Positions 16,291-24,850 of a stretch of DNA of 46,289 nucleotides are shown in pieces. The position numbers and the translations under genes are program-made. The DNA comes from Dysgonomonas sp. Marseille-P4677 (GTDB lineage Bacteria > Bacteroidota > Bacteroidia > Bacteroidales > Dysgonomonadaceae), in the NCBI RefSeq assembly GCF_016652235.1, contig NZ_JAEPKU010000019.1:1-46289 (forward strand), read 5' to 3'. Under the pieces are notes generated by a model, which was not told where the DNA came from, made no database searches, and was given only the letters and a program-made list of their open reading frames with translations. Each line of letters opens with the position of its first letter. Position 1 is the stretch's first letter.

Positions 16291-16980
16291 ATGGCAGAAC
16301 AACTAGAACTTACGGAACGGCAAATCAATCTCATCCATAAGATCCCATTATTTAGAGGGCTAACGGATGATATGAAGGCAAAGCTATTGGATAAACTTGA
16401 TTATTCTGTTTCACGCATTCTTAAAGGTGAAGTCATAATCAAGCAAGATACAATATGCTCTCACATGCTTATTCTACTGGAAGGTAAACTTGAGGTCAAT
16501 ATTATCGATATTACCGGAAATTATATAAAAGTAGAGAATATCGTAGCACCAAGGGCTTTTGCCACCCCTCACTTGTTTAACGACAACAATATATTTCCTG
16601 CAACATTCTCCGTTGTTGAAGATGGAATACTGTTAAAAGCGACCAAAGAATCTGTATTTAAACTGATCAGCTCAGTACCCGATTTACTAAAGAACTTTCT
16701 TAAAGTAACCGGAAATTGCAATGCCTGTACAGTATCACGCTTAAGAATTCTTTCATACAAGAGCATACGCAGCCGTTTTGTTTATTATCTGTTTGAACAC
16801 AAGATAGAAGATAGCGTTTCCGAAATGAATCACAATCAAACTCAATTAGCTGTATACATTGGTGTATCGAGACCTGCACTGGCTAATGAAATAGCTAAAA
16901 TGGAAAAGGAAGGATTAATAACAGTCGATGGGGCAATTGTAAAACTACTTTCTTTAACCAAACTATCTCAATACATCTAA
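16291..16980 (+). CDS. Crp/Fnr family transcriptional regulator
   Basis: The 229 residues hold an N-terminal cyclic-nucleotide-binding-like beta barrel (about 18-130; GEVIIKQDTICSHMLILLEGKLEVNI is characteristic) and a C-terminal Crp-type winged helix (about 150-225), with the recognition helix in YIGVSRPALANEIAKMEKEGLI. No N-terminal cysteine cluster of the Fnr kind is seen, so it is not an oxygen-sensing iron-sulfur Fnr. The neighbourhood (nrfHA, ccs, hcp) resembles that of HcpR, the Crp/Fnr regulator of hcp and nrf in Bacteroidetes such as Porphyromonas gingivalis, which senses nitrosative stress through heme. It is followed 55 bases later by a second, diverged copy. It could bind the palindrome upstream of nrfH, hcp and the cupin gene. 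Confidence 0.88.
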   Translation: MAEQLELTERQINLIHKIPLFRGLTDDMKAKLLDKLDYSVSRILKGEVIIKQDTICSHMLILLEGKLEVNIIDITGNYIKVENIVAPRAFATPHLFNDNNIFPATFSVVEDGILLKATKESVFKLISSVPDLLKNFLKVTGNCNACTVSRLRILSYKSIRSRFVYYLFEHKIEDSVSEMNHNQTQLAVYIGVSRPALANEIAKMEKEGLITVDGAIVKLLSLTKLSQYI

Positions 16981-17035
16981 TAGTTGATCCGATTTATTTT
17001 CTAACTTAGCTGCTAATATCTATTACAATACATCC

Positions 17036-17707
17036 ATGAACATAGATAACATAGCTAAATGTAACATCTTTACCGGCTTACAACCTGAAACGATTAAAGA
17101 CATCTTAGTCTCGGTACAAACAGAGGAACCTTTTTTCAAAAAGGGAGACCTATTAGCCCTACAGGGAGAGCCATGCAACAGGCTTATTATTATAACCAAA
17201 GGAAGCGTCAAAGCCGAAATGATCGACCCTTCGGGAAAGGTTGTAAAAGTAGAAGATATATCTGCACCTCAGGCTTTAGCCATACTCTTTTTGTTTGGTA
17301 AGAAGAATAAATTCCCGGTACAAGTAACTGCTTGTGAAGATGTCGAAACGCTGATCATTCATAAACAGTCTGTATTGAAGATGCTCACTCAGAATGAACA
17401 GCTACTGAAAAACTATCTTGATGTTTCTGCTAATTATGCCTCTGTACTGACAGAGAAACTGAATATAATGTCGTTCCGTACTATTCGACAGAAACTATCC
17501 ATGTATATCTTAAACTTATCGGAAGGAGAGAACAACCTAAAATTAGACAGAAGCCAGAACGCATTGGCTGAGTACTTTGGTGTTTCCAGACCTTCCTTAG
17601 CGCGAGAGTTGCGTAACATGCAAGATGATGGACTTATAAGTGTAGATAACAAGAATATACTAATTGTTGACAGAAATAAACTTATCCATCTAATCAAGTT
17701 CTTATAA
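17036..17707 (+). CDS. Crp/Fnr family transcriptional regulator (second of tandem pair)
   Basis: This 223-residue paralogue has the same two-domain layout: sensor barrel at about 8-125 (FFKKGDLLALQGEPCNRLIIITKGSVKAEMI) and a winged helix with YFGVSRPSLARELRNMQDDGLI at about 183-204. Its recognition helix shares VSRPxLAxE with the first copy, so the two could bind closely related sites. There is no Fnr-type cysteine set. It lies 55 bases after the first regulator and converges on hcp, whose stop is 70 bases away. HcpR-type function is likely for one or both; which one binds which promoter cannot be told from sequence. Confidence 0.88.
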   Translation: MNIDNIAKCNIFTGLQPETIKDILVSVQTEEPFFKKGDLLALQGEPCNRLIIITKGSVKAEMIDPSGKVVKVEDISAPQALAILFLFGKKNKFPVQVTACEDVETLIIHKQSVLKMLTQNEQLLKNYLDVSANYASVLTEKLNIMSFRTIRQKLSMYILNLSEGENNLKLDRSQNALAEYFGVSRPSLARELRNMQDDGLISVDNKNILIVDRNKLIHLIKFL

Positions 17708-17712
17708 GAGCA

Positions 17713-17757
17713 TGAGAGGAATCATCAGACATACCTAATAATCCCTCTCCTATAATT
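17713..17757. terminator. Possible bidirectional terminator between regulator and hcp
   Basis: GAGAGG at about 17715 pairs imperfectly with CCTCTC near 17750 across an AT-rich loop, and a T-rich run follows on the plus strand (ATAATTTTTC). It lies between two convergent genes. The pairing has a bulge, so this is tentative. Confidence 0.35.
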
Positions 17758-17776
17758 TTTCTATATTCTTATATGG

Positions 17777-19417
17777 TTAACTTGCCAGAAACATCTCTAT
17801 ATCTTTCTCAACTGTAGATATTCCACCAATACCAAAGTTTTCAACAAGTACTTTCGCTACATTCGGAGAAAGGAATCCGGGTAGCGTCGGCCCAAGATGT
17901 ATATTCTTTACACCCAAATGAAGCAGTGCTAATAATACTATTACAGCCTTTTGTTCGTACCATGCAATATTGAACGCAATCGGTAAATCATTTATGTCTT
18001 CCAGTCCGAATACCTCTTTCAATTTAAGAGCAATAACAGCTAATGAATAGCTATCGTTACATTGTCCTGCATCCAACACGCGAGGAATACCACCTATATC
18101 ACCTAATGGCAATTTATTGTATCTGTATTTAGCACAACCGGCTGTGAGTATAACTGTATCGTTAGGCAAAGCCTCTGCAAAATCAGTATAATAACTCCTA
18201 CTCTTCATACGACCATCACAACCAGCCATCACAAAGAATTTGCGTATAGCTCCCGATTTTACAGCATCGACAACTTTATCTACTAGGGCCATAACCTGAG
18301 CATGAGCGAAACCTCCCACTATTGTACCTTCTTCTATCTGGCGTGGAACTTGTGACTGCTTAGCCATCTCTATAATCTCAGAAAAGTCTTTTTGTGTTCC
18401 TTCTTTACGTTCCGCAATATGTTTTGCTCCATCAAGGCCAGCCGATCCTGTTGTAAATATCTTGTGCTTGTATGTTGCATTTGCAGCAGGCGGTACAATA
18501 CAGTTGGTAGTAAATAAGATAGGGCCATTGAATGCCTCAAAATCCTCTTTTTGCTGCCACCAAGCTCCACCATAGTTCCCTACCAGGTGCTTATACTTTT
18601 TCAATTCGGGATAATAGTGAGCAGGAAGCATTTCGCTATGCGTATATACATCTATACCTGTTCCTTCTGTTTGTTGAAGCAATTCCTCAATATCTCTCAG
18701 GTCGTGTCCGCTTATCAATATCCCTGGATTCTTACCGACTCCAATATTTACTTCCGATATCTCCGGATTACCAAAACGCCCTGTATTGGCAGAATCGAGT
18801 AAGGCCATGGCTTGCACACCAACTTTCCCTGTTTCGAGAGTCAATGCGATTAACTCATCCGCACCTATGTCCTCTCTTGTAATCTGAGCCAAAGCATATT
18901 GCATAAATTTGAATAATTCATCATCTGTACTATTCAGATTATAGGCATGCTCTACATAGGCTGCCATCCCTTTTATACCATAATGAATCAATTCTTTCAG
19001 AGAACGAATATCCTCATCTTTTGTTGATAAGACTCCTACTTCTTTAGCCTTTGTCATATATTCCGATTCTGCACCGTTCCATGTACAAGCATCAGGCAGA
19101 TTAGCAGATGAAACGTTTAGCTGTCCGGCTAATTCACTTTTCAAAGCCAAGCCTTGGGTAACTTTCTTCTTAATGGCTTCAAAATCGAAATTGGCATTTG
19201 TGATACTAGTAAATAAGGCATCTGTGATAAAAATATCAGCCTCTTTAGAAGCCTTATTTTCTTTTCTCAACAAGTCATTATATACAGCTATTCCCTTTGT
19301 AACGAAAAGCAGTAAATCCTGAATATCAGAAACCTCCGGTGTTTTCCCGCAAACTCCTTTAATTGTACATCCTGTTCCTTTAGATGTTTCCTGGCATTGA
19401 TAGCAAAACATATTCAT
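17777..19417 (-). CDS. hcp: Hybrid cluster protein (hydroxylamine reductase)
   Basis: Hcp reduces hydroxylamine in vitro and is regarded as a nitric oxide reductase in cells under nitrosative stress. The 546 residues match the family. The N-terminal cysteines C5, C8, C17 and C23 follow C-x2-C-x8-C-x5-C, the class I pattern found in anaerobes, expected to hold a [4Fe-4S] cluster. The hybrid 4Fe-2S-2O cluster ligands lie in the C-terminal half: [29 protein letters not shown] and [10 protein letters not shown] supply the cysteines, with histidine and glutamate ligands from [13 protein letters not shown] and the final part. The gene stands alone on the minus strand behind a Crp/Fnr-type operator. 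No separate hcr reductase gene is adjacent. Confidence 0.97.
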   Translation of the reverse strand: MNMFCYQCQETSKGTGCTIKGVCGKTPEVSDIQDLLLFVTKGIAVYNDLLRKENKASKEADIFITDALFTSITNANFDFEAIKKKVTQGLALKSELAGQLNVSSANLPDACTWNGAESEYMTKAKEVGVLSTKDEDIRSLKELIHYGIKGMAAYVEHAYNLNSTDDELFKFMQYALAQITREDIGADELIALTLETGKVGVQAMALLDSANTGRFGNPEISEVNIGVGKNPGILISGHDLRDIEELLQQTEGTGIDVYTHSEMLPAHYYPELKKYKHLVGNYGGAWWQQKEDFEAFNGPILFTTNCIVPPAANATYKHKIFTTGSAGLDGAKHIAERKEGTQKDFSEIIEMAKQSQVPRQIEEGTIVGGFAHAQVMALVDKVVDAVKSGAIRKFFVMAGCDGRMKSRSYYTDFAEALPNDTVILTAGCAKYRYNKLPLGDIGGIPRVLDAGQCNDSYSLAVIALKLKEVFGLEDINDLPIAFNIAWYEQKAVIVLLALLHLGVKNIHLGPTLPGFLSPNVAKVLVENFGIGGISTVEKDIEMFLAS

Positions 19418-19441
19418 ATCTTTGTCTTTTTAGATTTGAAG

Positions 19442-19488
19442 CAAAGCTACGAAACATAGTATACCCGAATTTGTATCAAATGTTACAA
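19442..19488 (-). promoter_or_regulatory. hcp promoter with Crp/Fnr-type operator
   Basis: On the minus strand a consensus -7 box TAGCTTTG (19449 to 19442) lies 24 bases before the hcp start. Upstream is TTGTAACATTTGATACAA (19488 to 19471), a near-perfect 8+2+8 inverted repeat with one mismatch. The operator centre is 30.5 bases upstream of the box, placing it near -41 of the start site, the class II activator position. There is no convincing -33 element, which fits dependence on an activator. Confidence 0.75.
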
Positions 19489-19641
19489 TCAGAGATAAAG
19501 TTTTTCAACAAGACGGAAAATATCTCACGGGGGATAAATAAGAATTTTAACTAAAAAGTGACAAACTTGTACTGATTTTACCTCTATTACAGTATAGTAA
19601 TTCTTACCTAATCGTTGAGTATTATATATAGATAAATTAAT

Positions 19642-20946
19642 TTAATCTGCAAACATATCTAGAATGCAACCATTCTCGGCCCAATAAAGATGAGTATATC
19701 CGGCTATCGCATTTTTATATCTCATCAATTTTGCATCTACAGCAGCACCTTTAGCGTTATATTGCTGTACAATGCTGAATGCATCTTTATTCTCTACAGA
19801 TGAATAATGGAATTCATGTCCTTTCACCGGTATCCCTTTGTACTCAAACTGTCGATATCCCAATTTGAGTTTCATGTTTTCCATACTCGCATTTTGCTTA
19901 AATATATCTACCATAGGATATTGTGTCCCATCTTTATCGGCAATGGTAGTTGACAGATACATCATACCACCACATTCGGCGAATAGCTTCCCCCCTGACT
20001 CAACATACCTATTGATACTCTGCCGCATCGCTTCGTTAGCAGACAAGTCATTAAGAAACAGTTCCGGATAACCTCCGGGCAAATACACCAGATCGGCATC
20101 GGGCAATTCCGTATCTTTTAATGGGCTGAAAAAGGTAACGATTCCTATTTGCTTCAAGTACTCTATATTTTCATGGTATACAAAGTTAAAGGCCTCATCA
20201 GAAGCAACAGTAATTCTCATATTTTGAAAAACCTGATCTTTCACCTCTGGAATATCAAATACTACATCACGCCTTGTTATTGAAAGTAGTCTATCAATAT
20301 TAATATATTTTTCTACTAAAGAGGCAGTATTATCTGCAAATTCGTCGAAACGGTATTCTTTATCAAGGCTTAACCCTAGATGCCTTGAAGGAACTTCTAT
20401 TGCCGTATTCTTTGGCAGGTATCCCAGTGCTTCTATTCCGACTTCCTGACAAGCCTCTTTCAGAAAATTGTAATGACTCTCGGATGCTACAAAGTTGAAG
20501 ATAGCGCCAACTATATTTATGTTCTTATAAAAGTTCTTAAAACCATAAAGCATAGCTGCCGCCGAATATGCCATAGACTTAGCATTGATTACCAGAACGA
20601 CCGGAATATTCAATAATTCGGCAATACGGGCACTACTACCTTCCATTTTATCATAACCATCAAATAACCCCATCACCCCTTCAGTTATATTAACTTCTGA
20701 TGTTGAAGTATATTTTGTATATATAGACCTTACGTGACACTCTGATGATAAGAATAGATCCAGATTAATCGAATTACGTCCTGAAGCCTGATCATGATAT
20801 TTTGTATCGATATAATCCGGCCCGCATTTAAACGGTTGAGTTCGAAGACCTCTATTCCTTATAGCTCTCAACAATCCGAGAGTTACAGTAGTTTTGCCGG
20901 AGCCGGAAGAAGTCGCTGAAATAAGAAAATGAGAAGAATTTATCAT
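19642..20946 (-). CDS. cbiA: Cobyrinate a,c-diamide synthase
   Basis: CbiA amidates the a and c carboxylates of cobyrinate using glutamine and ATP. The start at 20946 is chosen because it gives MINSSHFLISATSSGSGKTT, where the P-loop (SATSSGSGKTT, about 8-18) sits at the usual position; a longer frame adds 13 residues before it. The N-terminal dethiobiotin-synthetase-like domain includes KCGPDYIDTKYH and EGVMGLFDG. The C-terminal class I glutaminase domain (about 240-434) has YLPGGYPELF and LFAECGGMMYLS with the nucleophilic cysteine. It is divergent from the cbiK operon and has no riboswitch of its own in sight; a -7 box TACTTTTG lies at 20974-20967. Confidence 0.95.
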   Translation of the reverse strand: MINSSHFLISATSSGSGKTTVTLGLLRAIRNRGLRTQPFKCGPDYIDTKYHDQASGRNSINLDLFLSSECHVRSIYTKYTSTSEVNITEGVMGLFDGYDKMEGSSARIAELLNIPVVLVINAKSMAYSAAAMLYGFKNFYKNINIVGAIFNFVASESHYNFLKEACQEVGIEALGYLPKNTAIEVPSRHLGLSLDKEYRFDEFADNTASLVEKYINIDRLLSITRRDVVFDIPEVKDQVFQNMRITVASDEAFNFVYHENIEYLKQIGIVTFFSPLKDTELPDADLVYLPGGYPELFLNDLSANEAMRQSINRYVESGGKLFAECGGMMYLSTTIADKDGTQYPMVDIFKQNASMENMKLKLGYRQFEYKGIPVKGHEFHYSSVENKDAFSIVQQYNAKGAAVDAKLMRYKNAIAGYTHLYWAENGCILDMFAD

Positions 20947-20966
20947 ATAACGATAAGTTTTATTTA

Positions 20967-20974
20967 CAAAAGTA
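20967..20974 (-). promoter_or_regulatory. -7 box of the cbiA promoter
   Basis: The minus-strand sequence TACTTTTG matches TAnnTTTG and lies 20 bases before the chosen cbiA start. This short leader leaves no room for a cobalamin riboswitch on that strand. Confidence 0.45.
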
Positions 20975-21050
20975 TAAAAAGCCACGAACCAATTCCAGAT
21001 TCATTTATTAAATAATTTGTAGAAATTCTTTCTCCTACTATTAAAAAAAT

Positions 21051-21242
21051 TACCTTTGTAACTGTTTAGGTGATGTAAACAGACATCCGTCTTTTACATG
21101 AAAAGGGAATCCGGTTAAAATCCGGAACAGTGCCCGCTACTGTGGACTCCTTTAATATATTCTGAACAATTACTTTAGCCACTATTCTTTTTGAGAGAAT
21201 GGGAAGGCGTTCGGAATGGAGCAAGTCAGGAAACCTGCCAAA
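21051..21242 (+). ncRNA. Cobalamin riboswitch (with -7 box) upstream of the cbiK operon
   Basis: A -7 box TACCTTTG (21051-21058) is followed by the aptamer from about 21062: the early GGTG segment, AAAAGGGAATCCGGTTAAA, GAACAGTGCCCGCTACTGT and, at the end, GGAGCAAGTCAGGAAACCTGCC (cited in parts). These are the conserved B12-box elements. It ends about 67 bases before the cbiK start. The sequence is clearly diverged from the other two cobalamin riboswitches of this window, which resemble each other more closely. Confidence 0.9.
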
Positions 21243-21308
21243 CTCACAAGTAAATATATATTCTCGGGGTCAGGAATATAATTAACTAACATTATTCTTA
21301 CATATTTA

Positions 21309-22235
21309 ATGAAAAAGGTGTTTTTTCCTTTATTGCTATCTATAATAGCAGTAACAACTTTTGCTCATGGTGGTAAAAACTTTGAGCCATCTGATATTTT
21401 CGCAACGATGCAACCCGGTGATAAACTAGCCATACTCATGGTACACTTTGGCACAACGCATGACGATACACGAAAGCTAACCATAGATATTATTAATGAA
21501 AAAGTAAAGAAAGAATTCCCCAACATTGAATTAAGAGAGGCATATACCTCCCGAATAATAATTAAACGGCTAAATGACAGAGGTGTATTAAAAAAGAATC
21601 CGCTAGATGCCTTGAAACAATTACACAACGATGGATATACACATATCTTGGTACAAGCCACTACAATTATAAATGGGGTGGAAATGGAATCATTGAATAA
21701 AGACGTGGAAGAAGTCAATTCCTTATTTAAGGATATACGCATAGGAGACCCTTTATTGTATTCCCCTCTCGACTATAAGAACGTAATAGACATCCTTACC
21801 GAAAATAATGATAAGAAAATAGCTTATGTATGGGTAGGACACGGAACGTATGACGCAACTACAGCGCAATATGCGATGCTCGATTATATGTTAAAATCTG
21901 AAGGACATTCAAACTTCTTTGTAGGGACAATAGAAGGTTACCCCGAATTCGACGATACACTGAAACAACTTAAAACATCGGGATTAAAAAAAGTAAAGCT
22001 CATCCCCTTCATGTTTGTAGCAGGAGAACATGCTAAAAATGATATTGCAGAAGATTGGAAGAACGATCTCGAAAAAGAAGGGTTCGAGGTAAAAATATCT
22101 CTGGAAGGACTAGGGGAAAACATACAGATACAAAACTTATACATTTCTCACCTTAGGTTTATAACAACACATCGTAAACTGGGTATTATGGAAAAGAAGG
22201 CTATGTATCAAATAACCGGCGAAAAAATAAAATAA
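21309..22235 (+). CDS. cbiK: Sirohydrochlorin cobaltochelatase CbiK, exported form
   Basis: CbiK inserts cobalt into sirohydrochlorin (or precorrin-2), the entry step of the anaerobic corrin pathway. The 308-residue protein has the class II chelatase fold: VHFGTTHDDTRKLT (about 37-50) at the start, WVGHGTYDATTAQYAMLDYML in the middle with an active-site histidine, and IPFMFVAGEHAKNDIAEDW with the second histidine. It opens with a signal peptide, MKKVFFPLLLSIIAVTTFAHGG, so the mature enzyme should be periplasmic. A periplasmic CbiK is known in Desulfovibrio vulgaris (CbiK-P). The stop overlaps the next start by one base (TAATG). Confidence 0.93.
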   Translation: MKKVFFPLLLSIIAVTTFAHGGKNFEPSDIFATMQPGDKLAILMVHFGTTHDDTRKLTIDIINEKVKKEFPNIELREAYTSRIIIKRLNDRGVLKKNPLDALKQLHNDGYTHILVQATTIINGVEMESLNKDVEEVNSLFKDIRIGDPLLYSPLDYKNVIDILTENNDKKIAYVWVGHGTYDATTAQYAMLDYMLKSEGHSNFFVGTIEGYPEFDDTLKQLKTSGLKKVKLIPFMFVAGEHAKNDIAEDWKNDLEKEGFEVKISLEGLGENIQIQNLYISHLRFITTHRKLGIMEKKAMYQITGEKIK

Positions 22236-23641
22236 TGGAAAAAGGGAAAATAATAGTTGCTGGCATCGGTCCAGGATCACAAGATGATATTACTCCGGCA
22301 GTAATCAACGCCATGAAAATATCGGACGTTATAGTAGGTTACAAATACTATTTCCGATTCGTACAAGATATAATCAACCCTGATACACTTTGTATAGATT
22401 CAGGAATGAAAAAAGAACGTGAGCGGGCTGAAGAAGCTTTTCGCTACGCTGAAGGTGGCAAAACGGTCTGCGTCATTAGCTCGGGCGATTCAGGCATATA
22501 TGGCATGGCTCCACTCATTTACGAAATGAGGGAGGAGACCCAGAGTACAATAGATGTCGAAGTCCTACCCGGTATAAGTGCCTTTCAAAAAGCAGCTGCA
22601 TTGATGGGTGCACCTATCGGTCACGACTTCTGTATTATTTCACTTTCCGACCTTATGACGCCATGGGATAAAATAGAGAAACGAATTATAGCTGCTGCCT
22701 CTGCCGATTTTGTAACCGCTGTATATAACCCTAAGAGTAAAGGACGTTACTGGCAATTATACCGCTTAATAGAACTTTTTCAGAAAGACCGTTCTCCAGA
22801 AACACCACTCGGTTATGTACGTCAAGCCGGAAGAGAAGAACAAGAAATAAAGATGACTACTCTTGCTGCATTCGATCCACAAGAAATAGATATGTTCACG
22901 ATTATTATTATCGGCAATTCACAGTCTTATATAGCGAATAATAATATTATCACACCACGTGGCTATTATAGAGAATCGATGAGTGAGGATATAGGTATCG
23001 GACAAGATATTATGATCCGTAGCTTCCAGACAATAGAAAGTGAGCTCAAGAATAAGGATATCCCATTAGGCAGGAAATGGGCTTTACTTCATGCCATACA
23101 TACTACAGCCGATTTTGAAATGGAGAATATTCTCCATACAGACGAGGATGCTGTAGAAACACTTCATAAGCTATTCACTAAGGGGAAAGCACGAACCATA
23201 GTAACTGATGTTACTATGGTCGCATCGGGTATCCGCAAAGGAGCTTTAGAGCGACTGGGCGTTGACGTAAAGTGTTATTTACATGACGAACGTGTTGCCT
23301 CGTTAGCTAAGAACAAAGGCATTACCCGAACGCAAGCCGGTATCCGTCTAGCTGTGGAGGAACATCCCGAAGCGTTATATGTTTTCGGAAATGCACCTAC
23401 AGCACTTATCGAATTATGCGAATTGATAAGGAAGGACAAAGCTCATCCGACAGGGATTATTGCAGCTCCGGTAGGTTTTGTTAATGTAAGAGAATCGAAA
23501 CATATGACCAAGCCTTTTAAAGATATACCGAAGTTGATCATTGAAGGACGGAAAGGAGGAAGTAATCTGGCTGCAACACTTGTAAATTCGATTCTTACAT
23601 TCGATGATGCAGAACAGTTGAAACCCGGTAGAGATGTATAA
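22235..23641 (+). CDS. Bifunctional precorrin-3B/cobalt-factor III C17-methyltransferase and precorrin-8X methylmutase (CbiH-CbiC fusion)
   Basis: Residues 1-245 form a tetrapyrrole methylase of the CobJ/CbiH type: IIVAGIGPGSQDDITPAV at the start, SSGDSGIYGMA (about 82-92) and LPGISAFQKAAALMGAPIGHDFC (about 111-133). Residues about 255-465 form the CobH/CbiC methylmutase, with the catalytic histidine in LLHAIHTTAD (H289 is likely) and TDVTMVASGIRK and GNAPTALIELCE further on. The first half contracts the ring and methylates C17; the second moves a methyl group from C11 to C12. The fusion removes the need for two genes. It sits second in the cbiK operon, translationally coupled to cbiK, and 15 bases before the next gene. 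Confidence 0.93.
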   Translation: MEKGKIIVAGIGPGSQDDITPAVINAMKISDVIVGYKYYFRFVQDIINPDTLCIDSGMKKERERAEEAFRYAEGGKTVCVISSGDSGIYGMAPLIYEMREETQSTIDVEVLPGISAFQKAAALMGAPIGHDFCIISLSDLMTPWDKIEKRIIAAASADFVTAVYNPKSKGRYWQLYRLIELFQKDRSPETPLGYVRQAGREEQEIKMTTLAAFDPQEIDMFTIIIIGNSQSYIANNNIITPRGYYRESMSEDIGIGQDIMIRSFQTIESELKNKDIPLGRKWALLHAIHTTADFEMENILHTDEDAVETLHKLFTKGKARTIVTDVTMVASGIRKGALERLGVDVKCYLHDERVASLAKNKGITRTQAGIRLAVEEHPEALYVFGNAPTALIELCELIRKDKAHPTGIIAAPVGFVNVRESKHMTKPFKDIPKLIIEGRKGGSNLAATLVNSILTFDDAEQLKPGRDV

Positions 23642-23656
23642 TATAGAAGACTGGAC

Positions 23657-24850
23657 ATGAAATTTTATATCATTGGAATAGACGACAATCGGGAACAATA
23701 TTTTAGTCCTGAGGTTCTAAATATAATAAATACTCATACAATATTTTCAGGGGGCACACGCCATTATGAAATAATTAAATCTTTTTTGCCTATACCCTAT
23801 AAATGGATAAATATTACTATTCCTTTAAAAGATGTGTTTCAACAATATGAAGAGTATCGAGAAATAGTCATTTTTGCATCAGGAGATCCCCTTTTCTTTG
23901 GTTTTGCCAATACTATACAGCATAAGAAGCCGGATGCAGAAATTATATTGTATCCATATTTCAATTCATTACAATTACTTGCTCATCGAATACTCATGCC
24001 ATACCAGGATATGCATATTGTTTCACTCACCGGGCGTCCATGGAATAAGTTTGATGAAGCCTTGATTATGGGCTACGATAAGATAGGTGTCTTGACAGAT
24101 AAAAAAGAGCACACGCCATCGGCTATAGCTTCGAGAATGCTCTATTATGGTTATGACAATTATATAATGTCTATAGGTGAACTCCTTGGAAATAAGGAGA
24201 TAGAAAACTATTCAACTTATAGTTTGCAAAGCGTAGTCGATAAAGAATTCGCATTTCCGAACAACCTCATACTACAGAAAACGAATCCTCGGGAGCGGCA
24301 GTTAGGTATACCTGATAATGAATTTCATCTATTGAACGGTCGGGCCAGAATGATAACAAAGATGCCTATTCGGCTATTATCATTGAGCTTACTCGATCTT
24401 CGAAATAAATCCGTATTCTGGGATATTGGTTTTTGCACAGGATCAGTTTCTATAGAAGCTAAGCTCCAATTCCCTCACCTCCAAATATTTGCTTTCGAAC
24501 AACGTAATGAAGGCGAGGAACTGATAGAATTAAATACCAGAAGATTTGGCACACCTGGTATAAATGCCGTTATAGGTGATTTTACAGAAATTGATATTTC
24601 TACTTTGCCAAACCCCGACGCTGTATTCATCGGTGGTCATGGAGGTAAAATGAATGAAATTATAAATATAATTGCGAATATTTTGAATGATGATGGCACA
24701 ATTGTCTTTAATTCTGTTTCGGATGAGAGCTATACTCTTTTTATAGAGGCATTGACAATTAACAACCTTACTCTATCAGACTCTATAGAAATTAGAATAG
24801 ACGATTTCAATACAATTAAAGTAATGAAGACCATAAAAAATAAACAATGA
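23657..24850 (+). CDS. cobL: Precorrin-6Y C5,15-methyltransferase (decarboxylating), CbiE-CbiT fusion (CobL type)
   Basis: The N-terminal half (about 1-195) is a CbiE-type methylase (MKFYIIGIDDNREQYFSPEV, FASGDPLFFGFA, SLTGRPWNKFDEALIMGYDKIGVLTD as positional landmarks). The C-terminal half (about 205-397) is a CbiT-type Rossmann methyltransferase with the SAM-binding strand VFWDIGFCTGSVSIEAKL, where FC replaces the more common AG. Together they add methyl groups at C5 and C15 and remove the C12 acetate carboxylate. The CobL fusion is well known in several phyla. The gene overlaps the following CbiG-CbiF gene by four bases (ATGA). Confidence 0.93.
   Translation: MKFYIIGIDDNREQYFSPEVLNIINTHTIFSGGTRHYEIIKSFLPIPYKWINITIPLKDVFQQYEEYREIVIFASGDPLFFGFANTIQHKKPDAEIILYPYFNSLQLLAHRILMPYQDMHIVSLTGRPWNKFDEALIMGYDKIGVLTDKKEHTPSAIASRMLYYGYDNYIMSIGELLGNKEIENYSTYSLQSVVDKEFAFPNNLILQKTNPRERQLGIPDNEFHLLNGRARMITKMPIRLLSLSLLDLRNKSVFWDIGFCTGSVSIEAKLQFPHLQIFAFEQRNEGEELIELNTRRFGTPGINAVIGDFTEIDISTLPNPDAVFIGGHGGKMNEIINIIANILNDDGTIVFNSVSDESYTLFIEALTINNLTLSDSIEIRIDDFNTIKVMKTIKNKQ

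Noticed and set aside
16985-17035. Partial likeness to the Crp/Fnr palindrome (CTAATATCTATTACAA) before the second regulator
   Set aside because: The left half lacks TGTA and it lies too near the start codon; autoregulation would be attractive but the match is too weak.
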